From positions 4,464,001 through 4,528,000 of the forward strand of contig JBLDXI010000024.1 of NCBI GenBank assembly GCA_047495785.1: DNA of 64,000 nucleotides, in the 5' to 3' direction. The notes beneath the pieces were generated by a model that saw nothing but the letters and a program-made list of their open reading frames with translations, was not told where the DNA came from and did not search any database. A program made the position numbers and the translations under genes. The stretch's first letter is position 1. Each line of letters starts with the position of its first letter. This document shows, piece by piece, positions 34,501-46,254 of this stretch. The DNA comes from Lepidodermella squamata. Its lineage: Eukaryota; Gastrotricha.

Positions 34501-37500
34501 TCGCAGGCAAATAATAAGATGGTTACAACTGTCGCTAATGCTACGTTGAAATGGGGCACTTTAGCTGTTAAATCGTTTGTAATGGGGATTCAGCGGAAGA
34601 AGTTGCGTAAGTAAGGTAGAATTGGAAAGTGATTGAGTTTGATTTTCACGTAACGACAGCTGACGTCAAAAATGTTGCCAATGCAACAACGAATGTAGTT
34701 TCACCTACTTACGGCATTGTCCGGTACGAATGTAATCGAAAATTTGTCTCTGATGGATCCGGCACGGAAGAAAGAGTTCTTTCAACGGATTACGCTGTAT
34801 ACTCCGGCAGTAACTACGTCTGTAATCGTAAGTAACTAACACCAAGTTACAACGAAAGTCTCAAGGCATTTTTTCTAGCTCGGCCTGAACCTTATGACTG
34901 CAGTGCAATTCAGCGCGACAATGCAGCCATCGGTGTGGTTAGCGAGTCGGGAGTTTTCAATCTTCGAGAAGTAAACGTGGGAAACTTCAGTGCTTATTGC
35001 GACCAGGACACTATGGGTGGAGGCTGGACAGTCATTCAGAGGCGACTTGATGGGAATCAATCATTCTCTCAAGACCTAGCAACTTACGAGTCTGGTTTCG
35101 GCAATCCTCTGTCTAATTATTGGCTGGGAAATTCGAAAATCCGTTCAATGACTCAGGCCGCTGATTATGAGCTACTGATAGAAGTCGGCCTGGCAAAAAC
35201 CTGGGGTTATGCTTCTTACGGGAGTTTCTTCCTATCACATGCAACTAACGTGCTGAGTGTCTCCGGATACACCACAGACTCAACTGTGGGGGATTCTCTA
35301 ACTCCAGTTTCCTCGCTACCTTTCATAATCGATCCATGCGGAACAGGTGGTTGGTGGCTTGCTCAGCCCAGTTGCTCGCTGTCCAACATTCAGAGCAATT
35401 TGAACAATTTATACGGGACTCAAGCTCAAGGCTACATGAACACCTATTGGAAAACCTATGCATCACCAACAACAACTCCACTGGTTCATACTGAAATGAA
35501 AATTCGGCGCATCAAACCAACAAATAAATACATCATTGCCCCGAATTTTCAATGCAGTCCTGCTGGTATGTCGTCTACTCTGTCAAATATTTCCAGCCCG
35601 GAGATGTGCATGTCAAAATGCACAAATTTTAAAACGTGGAATTGTCAGCTTGCTGTTTACTACCGAAGCACAAAGGCTTGCAGTCTTAAGAGCGGTTATT
35701 GCAAAACTGGCGAGGGGGCTGTTAGCAGTGTTACTGATTCTTACTACCGTAACGAATTGCCGAGCCATGTCTCGACGAACTGTGGACCCCCGCCAGCCAT
35801 GAGAAGCACGACGCGCCAAATCATTGGCATGCCCACGGTACTTTCGGTGAATTACACGTGTCAGAACTACCCGTACTACCAAAACGCAATCACTAATCAG
35901 GATTGGTCAGTTTTAACGTGCAACACCACATCGAATCTGTGGACGGGTAATTTTATGGACTGCCGAGGCCTCTGCGGCTTGCTGCCAGATACAGCGGGCA
36001 CTTATTCTCACTTGGCATCTGTTGTGAACAACGGCAGCGCGTTTAACCTAATCTATGAATGTGAGGATGATTTCGAACTAGGCACGGGGTCTTTGACTAA
36101 AGTCTGCGCACCCCCTTACTCGGCCATTGTTGGAACCCCTCACACCTGCGTATCAACACGATGTGCCGATCCTCCAATGTACCCTAATACCACTAACAAT
36201 TTCACAGTTCCAGTCGACATTCCTCCAGAAATGAGGAACACCAGAGGAATTGTTTGGGAATATCAATGCGACACGCCTGGTTACGTATTTCATGATACCG
36301 GTCTGCCCACTGCGAGTATATATTGTGCCACAACGAAGCTATGGGCAGGAACTGTAGGTGTATGCATACGTACGTTCTATACTGTGTTAATTATTAAAAA
36401 TACTTATAAAAATTGATAACTAGCTGATTGCACTTCAATTGGGGGTTGTCAGAACGATGGAGCTTGCTACTTACCTAATACGTGCGAATGCTACGGCGGC
36501 TGGCTTGGCGCAAACTGTTCCATACGTAACGTTCTATTTATTAATTTATTAATCCTTCTAATCCGCTTATCTCGTCAGCTGATTGTTCAAGTTTAGCCAA
36601 TTGCAACGGCAAAGGGGCTTGCATCCAACCGAATAACTGCTCTTGCAATCCTAATTGGACTGGGCCTGATTGTTCAACGCGTAAGACTCTAAGACGTAAG
36701 ATTATTCTTCAGTGATGAGTGTGGACATTTGTAGCTTCATGCGATGGAATTGGTGGGTGCAAAAATGGAGGGACATGTAGCAAGCCCAACAATTGCACTT
36801 GCGCAGCGGGCTGGAGTGGCGCAGATTGCAGCACACGTGAGAATAATTCTACTGATTCGAAATGTATGCTTGACACCTCTTAAAACTGATTTCATAGCCA
36901 CCTGCGCTTCTGCTTGTTTGAACGGTGGAAATTGCACGGCGCCGAACACTTGCTCTTGTGCTCCAGGATGGATTGGAACGACTTGCGACACGGGTATTGC
37001 TGTTTCTTTCATGATTGAATTATTCTTATGCCATATTTAGCAACACCGTGTATTCCGGCATGCTTGAACGGTGGAACATGCACCGCTGCCAAGACGTGCA
37101 ACTGTGCGGCTTCTTGGACAGGCTCTGGCTGCACCACGCGTAATTTCTAACCTTTACCTTGAGAAACGTAGCCATTTCGATTTAACAGCCATTTGTTCGC
37201 CGCAATGTTTGAATGGTGGGAACTGCACGGCGCCGAATACTTGCACTTGCGCTACAGGATGGACTGGAGCCACTTGCAACACCCGTAAGCATTGGTTGTT
37301 TTTTCAAGCCTTTTGACTCGGAACCCGTGAAACTGCTCTCATAGAGAATAGAGTTACCAGAGATGAAACTCCTATTGGAAACTTGAAGTTTTAATTCTTT
37401 TGCCGATTTTCGTAACATTTCATTATGGCGGATCTTTTTGAAAAGCGCGCATGCATGTTTACATGTAAAAAGGGTGTTTTTCCTCGCGCTATACCCAATA

Positions 37501-40500
37501 GCCCTCATCATGGAATTTCGATTTTTTTTATTTTAATCGATGGGAATCGGTTTCAACTTCAACCAGTCCGAAGGAATCAGCTGGGAAATGAACGGTTTTG
37601 ACGCCATAGCGATTTTCCCGAAGGTCACTCTTTGTGGGTTCAAAAGTAGGTGTTTTCAGCTTGACCCCACGGCCACATCTTTGATCGGACTGTCGCTTTC
37701 TTAGTGGAAATGATAGAACTGAGTCCATATTATAACCATGTGAAATGATTTGTTTTCTAAAGCCATCGTTAAAAAATTATTCATGGGTTTTGGATTCTCT
37801 ATGACTGCTCTTTTACGTTTTAGCTATTAAGTTGGCTGTGCTTAAAAATATTTGATTATGAAGCGATGGAGTTATAGGTCGGCGATGGTCGGCTGATATT
37901 CGATGAAAAATTTAGGGAGATTTTTTTTTATGGTTGCTGGGCTGGACTATTCTTTTGAAATTCGGTCAGCTGAAGCTCGGTTGGGTTGCATCCCATCACG
38001 TTAATATTATCCTACACAGAAAACGATAACTATGAGTAGATTCAGTAGTCGTTCAGCCTGGTAAAAGTTTAAATTTCGGGATCGCAAAGGGACGAGTGTT
38101 GATATGCCCAGAGCTAAATTTTCATCTATAACATATCAAAGGAATATAGCTAAATAGTTGAATAATTTCCTGTTGACTTTGTTATAAGAATTGAATGATT
38201 CCACTCCATTTTGTAGCAACTTGTAACCCGGTATGCTCGAACGGAGGAACATGCATCGGCTCGAACACCTGCAACTGTGCAAGTGCTTGGACTGGATCTG
38301 GATGCAAAACACGTAATTTCGAACTCCTCAAGAACCGTTGCAAATATCGACAGTTAATTTAATAGCTATTTGCTCCCCTCAATGTTTGAATGGAGGAAAC
38401 TGCACGGCGCCAAATACTTGCACTTGCGCTACAGGATGGACTGGTCCCACTTGCAACATACGTATGGCTTTAAAATTTCATATCCATTTTTGAAATGCTT
38501 CTTGCAGCGACCTGCACGTCGGCATGTTCCAACGGCGGAAGCTGCAGTGCTCCAAATACATGCACTTGTAAAACAGGCTGGAAGGGCGCAACTTGCAATC
38601 AGCGTACGATTTGAATGATACTTGACCTTATTGAGATGACAGAAATTAACTTATTTTATAGCTGACTGTGTTTCCATTGGTGGGTGTTTAAATGGTGGCA
38701 CATGCGCTGCTCCTAATAACTGCACGTGCCCCAGCGGCTGGAAAGGCGCCAACTGCTCAACTGGTGAGTTTGCGGAATTATTCCTGTAAGTATTCTCATC
38801 ATTGTTCATAGCGGTTTGCTTATCAATCGGGGGCTGTCTCCATGGCGGGAACTGTACGGCACCTAATATCTGCACTTGCCCAAGCTTGTGGCGGGGCACG
38901 AGGTGCGAGATATCGAATGCCAACTGCTCAGCTATTGTATCGTGCTACAACGGGGGTACTTGTGTTGGAATCAATGTTTGCGATTGTTTGCCCGGATGGA
39001 ACGGGACAAACTGCGCTCTTCGTAAGTGTTCTATTCCTTGTAATGCTAATTGATGACATTAAACCTTCATTTTAGCATCTTGTTCTTTGATTGGGGAGTG
39101 TAAAAATGGCGGAATTTGTGCACAGCCAAATGTTTGCACCTGCGTTGGAAGCTGGACTGGCAAAGATTGTTCCGAGAAAAAGAACGAAACTGTTGAAGCA
39201 CCAGCTGTGTCGATTTCTTTTATAAGTAGCATGCCACCTCAGACTTTGATTGCAGCTGCTACCCCAATCAGCGCCGTTGCTGTTGAGGCCTCAATTCGCA
39301 TCAGCGCCACCGAGAATACAACTGCGCTAGCTATGTCATCAGCTGCTTTCATAGCAGACATGGGCCCTGTCATGGCTAGATATGCTGAACTGGCGAGTCA
39401 AATGGCCCCGGAGGTTGTAGCAAATATCACTGTTGCTTACGCTACGGCGGCTAGTTCAGTCATGTTTGCTGTATCTGAAGCAGCCGCTAGCAACGAGGAA
39501 ACGACGTCGAGCCCGCTATCTCTTAGTCTCAACGATAAAAGCATCAAATGTACCACAGATCCGACGACGACGACCCCAAGCCCTAAAGCTGCTCTGTCAA
39601 CTGAAGACGTGAGTTTTGTTAGAATTTGCTATCAAAATTGCTGAATTTTCATGATTTTCCAGTCATCAAAGTTGTATGGGAATTTCAATCAAATGATTGA
39701 CGTTATGCTGAAGATGGTTCAGGCGAATCTTAACACGGGCAAAAACTTCACATTCAATGGCAAATTTTTCTCTGTGGTCTTGAGTGTCATCGACGCTAAG
39801 AAGCTACCGAATTTGAGGCTAGAAACCATTCACGCGGCTGTGGTGTTTCCAAATACGACATCAGCAGCTGATTTCATTGATTCCAAGGCCTCAGGAGTAA
39901 CGATTAAAGAAACTGACACAATCACCGTTGTTCTAACCGCCTACATCGTTAACGTCCTCGACCCTAAACAGCCGTTCAACATGCCAACTATTTCTATCAA
40001 GGTTCTCTATCAGAAAAAAGAGTTAATTCTCAAGAAAGGCTATCCGACCAAAATTACTGGAAAGCCAGTTGTCTCTAGAGCTGCAATGCTAATATTGCAA
40101 AAGTCGGATGCCCAGTGCGATGTGAGCAAGATTACATGCGATGTCAGCACGAACGCGGATACTCTGGGATCATTGGCCCTATTCCCTGTTTCCTCGGATT
40201 CAGGCGACTTTGTGCTAATATTCCCGGTCATTAAATACAACTACACGGCTTATCTATCCTTGAATAGCACGCCAACTGTCAAGAGCTATACCTGGTTTGT
40301 TAATGTTACTCAAACCAGTGTGAACACGAGTGTTAATGCCAGCCTGGGGGAGCTCAAAGCGAGCTACAATAAAGATGTCGAATTAAGAATATTGATCCCT
40401 CAATCAGCATTGCAGGATTTCGTGGAAATGCGTGGATTGCCATCGAGTGAAAATGTCTCTTTCAAGATGCAAGTTTATACAAAGAAAGACTTCTCAAGCG

Positions 40501-43500
40501 TTTCGTCGATGGATGACTTGCCAGCCGATGCTTGCGACATGCAGAGATGCTACGGTTACCATCTCAAGGTAGGATTCGCCAAGGCAAGAAACACGAATTC
40601 GAGGAAAAAGCGCGATGCATCACAAACGAGCTCTGATGATGATTTCGAGCTTGATCCCAGTTCGACTGAATCCGCAGTTACTTTCAAATCGTCATATTTC
40701 GGCGATTTTGGAGCAGATCTCGTGATCTCACCCAACACCATCGAATTCTCGGACATCTTCGCCAATTTTGCCACCCTTGTATCAGACAACGCATTCGTAC
40801 TCGCGTTCCAAGTAGCCGCTGTAGTGTTCTTCATCGTCGGAGTGATTGTCGTTTGGCGATTTGACAAGCTGGACATCAAAGAGTGGGCATTCATGCCCTT
40901 GAAGAGCAACAAGCCGTACGAGGCACATAGATACCTCGTTTCCGTCGATCACTTCGGTGTTAAAAACTATCATCTGAAGCCTGTGGTCCTACTTCGAGCT
41001 TACGGTGATATCAGCGATACGAACTGGCGAGTCCTTGAAGATTGCGAGCGAGAATCAAATTTCAACGGAAGGAGACCAGCCAATTTCATGATGACTACCA
41101 CTTTGCCGATTGGCCATATTGAGGCAATTGAAATTCGACTTCACAGCCGATTCAGAGCGCCTCATGGCAGCAAGCCGCTGCAGATGCAGATAGACAAAGT
41201 TGTCATGGTCGATATCGAAAAGGGACAGAAATTTGTATTCTTGACCAAGGCTCTCATGAAAAGCGGAGAGATTAAGTTCAAAGAGCTTGCGACTGAGGAC
41301 GAGATCAAAGGCTTCAAATACTTGGTCAGCGCTCATTCTCGAGTTGGCTTGTTCAGCTCTCACCCATGGTTGTCCATCACGAGGCGTCCTCTTCCAAGTA
41401 ACTGGACCAGATGCGAACGGCTGGCTTGCGTTGTCAGTGCCCTCTTCATGGCCATGCTGGTGAACGCAATGTTCTACGGAAAAGAGAGTAAATCACCACG
41501 AGTTGGCGTCAATATCGGAGGATTCTTCCGCCTGTCCTGGTTCACGGTCTACACAAGTTTCATCGGATGTGTCATCGTCATCCCTCCAACTGCGATAATG
41601 GCCTTGATTTTCAAGCGTATTCGACGTCGATCAGCTGAGAATAGCCAATACACAACAATTTTCAACGTGGCCTTGGGATATCAGCGTCGAGAGGCTGACA
41701 GCAAAGAAAAGAAGCCATTCCAGCTTCCTTACTATTGTGCCATCATCGCATGGATTTGTAAGTCTATCACCATCTATCTCTCTGTTGTTGAATTTATTTA
41801 CTTCTAGTGGTCGCTGGTTGTGTTGGAGCTTCGTCCTTCTTTATCGTCATGTACAGTCTGATGTGGGGCAAAGAGAAATCGCTGCAGTGGCTCAGTGGAA
41901 TGGTCATGAGTGTCGTTCAAGATATAATCCTTATCCAAACCGTCAAGGTAGCATTGCTTTCCGTATGCAGTTCAACTTTGCTGTCTCTGCCGGATGATGG
42001 TCTTGATATTGGCAAGATGGCATTCTCTAAAAATAGCTCGAACAAGAAATCAGAGCTCTTCAAGCGAATGCGAAACATCATCGGCGGAATATTCCACCAC
42101 ATCATATACGTTGTTGCATTTGCTATTGTGATATCTGCAACACAGAACAGACTGGCTTATCAGCAAATTGGCGATTTGAAGCCATTAGTGGAGATGCCTA
42201 CTGTACCTCAGATGGGTGTGATCAATGACTACAGCCAAATTTATTCGTGGCTGAATAACAACCTTCTGCCGCAGTTTTTCACTGCCAACCAGTTGAGCAA
42301 GGGCTTGAAATTCAATTCGAAAAATATCTATCAAGTGTTAAACCATGATGTGGTAGTTCTCGGGCCTGTTCGCTTGAGACAACAACGCGTCCGATCAGGT
42401 GAGCTAGCTCCATTTGAAATGGACTAAATCAACATTACATTATTTTAGCCCCCTGTTTGTTGGAGACTTCCCCGATTCCTCAGTTTTTCAAGAGATTCAC
42501 AGATCAACTCGTGTTGAATACTACAAAATGTCAGAATCAATACGTCGGTCAGCTTGGAATTGGCGAGGATACCGAGACGAGACAGTTTTCGAATTTCAAT
42601 TGGACTTATCGCGCTAATGCAACCACCTGGGTGCCAGAGAACGTAACGACAGAGCAGGCTCCATGGATCCACAGAGAGGACAGTGGAATTCCTTACTCAG
42701 GCTGGCAAGCCACCTATACTAGCGGTGGATATTACGTAGATCTACCTGTAAATCTTGCGAAAGCTCAAGCTTTCGTTGCTGCGCTTCAGTCAAGGAGATG
42801 GCTTGACAACGCCACTACAGTCCTGTTTGTAGACATGGTCTTGTTCAATGCTCAGGTCAATTTGTTCATCGCTGTCAAAGTTGTGTTCGAAGCCTTGAGT
42901 GCTGGTGGTATGGCCTATCACGCAAGAATGTATCCTCTTCAGCTCTATCAATACATCGGGGCTAGTTCGATATTTGTTTTCGCGATTCAAGGAATTTGGA
43001 TTTTGCTTGTTATCTCGCATCTGGTCAAGGTTTTCATCAAAATGAAGAAAGAAGGATTCACAAAGTTCCGAAAAGATGGGTGGAACTTGTTAGAGCTGTG
43101 TCAGATATTGATAGCATTGGCCATTGTTGGATTGTTTATTGCTCGAATTCTCGTTGTGATGAAAGCTGTTACTCGGCTTCAGACCGACAAGACTTCATTT
43201 GTAAATTTTGATCTTCTAGTCAACTGGGAAGCTCTGATGGCCAATCTTTACGGAATCACATTTTTCATGACGATGCTGCTGTTTTTCCGCCATCTCACCT
43301 TTAACAAGTACTGGTGTATCTTCTTGGGAACGCTTTCCAAGGGCAAGGGCGATCTTTCATCGTTTCTCTTTGCTTTCGTCTTGATCACTGTTCTTTTTGC
43401 TGAACTTGGTTATTTGAGCCTAAACACGACGTGTGACGAGTTTCAATCATTCACTGCTTCGATCATGACCCTGGTTCAGAATATCATCGGAGTAACTGGG

Positions 43501-44468
43501 TCACTGATGTCTTTGAGCTTCACCTCGCGTTACATCATGCTTTTCTGCATGGCCTACTCGACAATCGTCATGTTTTTGGCTGTTCAGGTCTTCATGACCA
43601 TTATATCAGTGACTTACAGCCAAGTTGCTGATAATGTTGAAGAAAACACCAACTGGGACCATGAACTGTCGGGTTACATGGCGGATGAGCTGACATTAAC
43701 TGTTTCTAAAGCTCTTGAGAAGAAGGAAAGTGCTGCTCCAGTTTTCAAACCTGTTGGAGATCGAAATCTAGCAAAATGTAAGCCCTTATTAAGTTTATTA
43801 ATCTATCACTTCTGTTTACTCTAGTGGAATTTTCAATTCATCGTTTCTCACGACTTATCGAGTCGCGAATTGAGGACGATGTTTACGAACGAGTTGCCAA
43901 GCGCGAGCGTTGCCTGATGCATTGGATGGACATGAAGTTGCATGCGTTACGGCTAAAAAGACAGATGAACCCTGTTCAAGTCCCCGCAACATCGAGCAGC
44001 ACAACGAAGGTCAAAGATCCGAAGCTGTTCCTACACGGGGACAAACTTATCTCGCAACGAGGTCATTTCGTTAAGAATGTCGAACAACCCCGACAACCTG
44101 CACCAGTAAATCTTTCGATTCCTCAGGATTGGCCCTGCCAAATTCAGCCTGGCTTCAATGCTAATGCACCAATGCTGCCAAAGCAGATAGTCTTGCCTCA
44201 ACTCGCCAAACCTGCAATGCCTGATATCATGTTTAAGGACAAGACTGCGAAGAAGGAAACTCCTGTCGAGAAACAACCAGCCCCCAATCCATTGCAAAAA
44301 GGACCGGTTGTAAAGCCTCACGTCAACCCGGGTCAGAAATCGCTGTGGGGTATGATTTTCCCGAATAAGAAGCAGCCAGGTAGCCTGCCAGTCGGGACCG
44401 TTCGTGGAATGTATGATTCGAAGAAATATGGCGGCAGCAGTCAGTTGAATCCCTATCCAACACACTGA
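29681..44468 (+). CDS. Copy C: fibrinogen-domain polycystin-1-like receptor channel (38 exons, 3905 aa)
   Basis: The longest copy and the one with the most EGF repeats. Exons: 29681-29729, 29786-29881, 29933-30067, 30122-30220, 30276-30467, 30521-30712, 30765-30872, 31168-31266, 31323-31451, 31509-31517, 31575-31885, 31934-32165, 32217-32636, 32687-32786, 32845-32877, 32926-33047, 33101-33790, 33846-33991, 34048-34156, 34208-34606, 34660-34827, 34879-36369, 36424-36525, 36579-36680, 36735-36836, 36898-36993, 37041-37139, 37189-37284, 38217-38312, 38366-38461, 38508-38603, 38662-38763, 38812-39021, 39076-39608, 39663-41757, 41808-42398, 42449-43777, 43825-44468. Summed length is 11718 nt with an open frame throughout. 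The start [16 protein letters not shown] is a signal peptide. Order and phase of exons match B and D, apart from extra EGF exons 26-31. The protein is predicted to sit in the plasma or ciliary membrane. That location is inferred from family knowledge. Confidence 0.9.
31575..32165 (+). other. Copy C F5/8C (discoidin-like) domain
   Basis: Residues about 370-550. Hallmarks: [38 protein letters not shown] and [22 protein letters not shown], followed by the small CVPSGTGIC to CPVGY module. The intron after the first half is phase 0, as in B and D. Confidence 0.7.
32217..34606 (+). other. Copy C fibrinogen C-terminal domains FReD-1, -2 and -3
   Basis: FReD-1 (exons 13-16, residues about 551-775): [36 protein letters not shown], then AGWWYYNCY, i.e. 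a complete domain. FReD-2 (exon 17, about 776-1005): [62 protein letters not shown]. FReD-3 (exons 18-20, about 1006-1223): [57 protein letters not shown]. The three domains differ strongly from each other within a gene but align one-to-one between genes. The triplet therefore predates the gene duplications and each domain has its own conserved role. Confidence 0.83.
34660..36369 (+). other. Copy C sushi-like linker, FReD-4, PAN and three CCP domains
   Basis: Exon 21 encodes the short linker (residues about 1224-1279). Exon 22, 1491 nt long, encodes FReD-4 (about 1280-1500; [42 protein letters not shown]), a PAN/apple module (about 1500-1580; APNFQC to YYRNEL) and three CCPs (about 1580-1776; [25 protein letters not shown]). 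The exon has no introns over more than 490 residues, in contrast to the finely split FReD-1 and FReD-3. Confidence 0.78.
36424..39180 (+). other. Copy C second EGF block, thirteen repeats
   Basis: Exons 23-34, residues about 1777-2210. Eleven exons are 96-102 nt (one EGF each), exon 33 holds two, and exon 34 begins with the last. All are phase 1-1. Exons 28 (37189-37284) and 30 (38366-38461) are nearly identical in sequence ([21 protein letters not shown]), and exons 27 and 29 resemble each other (NTCNCA-AWTGSGC). The pair 27-28 therefore looks tandemly duplicated to 29-30. The 932-bp intron 37285-38216 lies between them and may carry the duplication junction. Confidence 0.8.
37285..38216. 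other. Enlarged intron 28 of copy C
   Basis: 932 bp between the duplicated EGF exon pairs. No ORF with domain similarity and no clear terminal inverted repeat was found. Probably inserted or duplication-associated non-coding sequence. Confidence 0.5.
39181..41757 (+). other. Copy C stalk, polybasic site, TM1, PLAT-like domain, TM2-TM3
   Basis: Stalk residues about 2211-2353 are rich in Ala, Ser, Thr and Val. Exon 35 (residues about 2354-3051) encodes the juxtamembrane part, beginning [18 protein letters not shown]. The polybasic RKKR is at 40602-40613 (residue about 2667). TM1 is about 2731-2753 ([21 protein letters not shown]). The PLAT-like domain is about 2772-2890. TM2 is about 2937-2960 ([19 protein letters not shown]) and TM3 about 2982-3005 ([20 protein letters not shown]), followed by a basic loop RIRRRS. 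Order and spacing match polycystin-1 proteins. The canonical Cys-containing GPS is missing. Confidence 0.77.
41808..43777 (+). other. Copy C TM4-TM6, polycystin domain, TM7-TM11 and pore
   Basis: TM4-TM6 lie at about 3040-3160. The extracellular polycystin domain (about 3175-3400) contains [56 protein letters not shown] and [11 protein letters not shown]. Then TM7 (about 3416-3445), TM8 (about 3462-3488), TM9 (about 3508-3532) and TM10 (about 3552-3574) follow. The pore segment [20 protein letters not shown] is at about 3579 and the last helix at about 3610-3640. The L-G-D filter of PKD2-type channels is replaced by GVTG, as expected for the polycystin-1 side, which usually works with a PKD2 partner. 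Confidence 0.85.
43825..44468 (+). other. Copy C cytosolic Pro-rich tail
   Basis: Residues about 3692-3905. The same conserved boxes as A and [37 protein letters not shown], a Pro/Gln/Lys spacer, then [30 protein letters not shown] and a terminal NPYPTH. Confidence 0.7.
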
Positions 44469-44557
44469 CTTGGTAAACATTGTTATAAACACTTTAAGCT
44501 ATTTTGAACGACAATGAATGAATGACGTGTAAATGTATGATGCTGACGATATTGATG

Positions 44558-44563
44558 AATAAA
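44558..44563 (+). promoter_or_regulatory. Poly(A) signal AATAAA of copy C
   Basis: Canonical hexamer about 90 bp after the stop codon at 44466-44468. Confidence 0.6.
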
Positions 44564-45565
44564 GGTGTGCTCGGTAGTTTTGTTTTGCCCGATCCTTGAA
44601 GAGATGCAAAGCTGATTCCTTATTGCTGGTGTCGGAAAAAACGTAGCTAGGCTATTTGAAAATGTCTTGACAATTCTGAAACGCAAAAAAACTTAAAGGC
44701 GACCAAAAGCTATAACGTTGAAGGAGACAACCCCAATTGAAGTATTCAATTCTTTCAATTTTTTCAGCAAGGTTCTTTCAATCTTCAGCAAGGTAACCAT
44801 AACAAATGGGAGAGGAATAATTCATTGCTTCCTGATATATACGGCTAGTAATGAAAAGCTAGAAGAAGAATAGCGAAAACACATGTGACTTAGATACGTA
44901 GGTCACATGCTCAAAGTGGCAAAGCGAATCGATTGTTTGAACAAACAAATTGATTATCACCCATGTACCAAAGAATTGCTTCAAGCAGTTACAACATATG
45001 TGCATGAAGTATAGCAGTTGTCTTCAAGATATGGGATGGAAACAATGATTGTGCTACTTCGAGATTCGAGATCAGCGGGCATGGAAGTCACGCCGAAATG
45101 AAAACAGCGTGCCAACAGAGGCTCCCGCCGTGCGGGATTTTTCAATCAAAATCGATCGAGCAAAGCGGATTACCTATTACCTTCTAACTTGTACATTATA
45201 TCAAAAACAGCTGCTTGACGTGATGATTCCTTGAGAAGCATTCTCACCTGAATTTCTTAAAAACCCGAAACCACATTTTGAAGGGGAAATGATACCCTTT
45301 GTTGTTATAATTTTGAAGCGTACAGTTTGATGTGTAACCCCAGCGATTATAATATTTTTGGGAAGAATTCAGGTCAATGCAGATGGATCGATATTGGGCT
45401 GCGCAGTTCGGAGGGCGTAATTGTCAACCCTAGACGCACTGTATGAGTGGCCCTGAAGCTTCATCTCATTAGGTTTGAATAGCACGTCGGGAAATAGCAA
45501 ATCGGGAAATAGCACGAGTGGTATGGGAATTCGCCCCCAGCGAAAAGGGAATTTCGTCCTGTCCG

Positions 45566-45775
45566 AACGTCACCTCCGACATGTTTCGGCTTTATTAGGC
45601 CATCTTCAGGGTCTAACAACAAATTTGTATTCTCAACATTCTGTTCCAATGCAAGCTTTAAGGCAAGTTTTACCTGCTTTCGTCACTAATCATGAACAAC
45701 AGGAGTAAAAAGTGCTATCAGTCGTTAGACCCTGAAGATGGCCTAATAAAGCCGAAACATGTCGGAGGTGACGTT
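45566..45775. mobile_element. Perfect 52-bp inverted repeats with a hammerhead-like motif
   Basis: The arms 45566-45617 and 45724-45775 are exact reverse complements across a 106-bp spacer. Each arm carries CTGAAGA, a GGC/GCC hairpin and GAAAC followed by ATGTC (on the + strand in the right arm: 45732-45738, 45740-45753, 45754-45758). This order resembles the CUGANGA - stem II - GAAA core of a hammerhead ribozyme, like the minimal ones described in the terminal repeats of Penelope-like retroelements. The spacer has no reverse transcriptase, so this would be a solo or truncated terminal structure. Confidence 0.5.
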
Positions 45776-46254
45776 CTAGCGTATAAAAGAAGTTACAATC
45801 TAAATTTGTTGTTATAGTTATTTTTGTTTGAAAAAATCATTTTACATTCAACATTGCTAGAAATTCAATGCCATTCACTCACTATCTTTTGTAGATCAAG
45901 GTTTTGCTGATATCTAATATCCCAGAATAGCGATTACATCTTCCATCTACCCTTTAAGAAAAGAAAAGAATTGAAAAGAAAAGTAATTTTCTAATCCTAT
46001 ATCCTATCCTGAAAATATGCAAGTTTGATTGCATTTTTGTCTTCAAAATCTTCGTCGTGTTTGAATTTACTCCAGTTTTCAATTATATTTATTTTGCATT
46101 TTTATAAAGATCCATCTAAGATAAGAAGCCCATTCGCGTCAATAATTCGTGAACGGGCTTTTAAATCGGGCAAAAACTGTAGAGCGGCTTATGCTTGGAC
46201 AATTGTTGGATGAATGGACGAATTGTGGTTGCTAGGGAATAGACTTGGCTTTGT

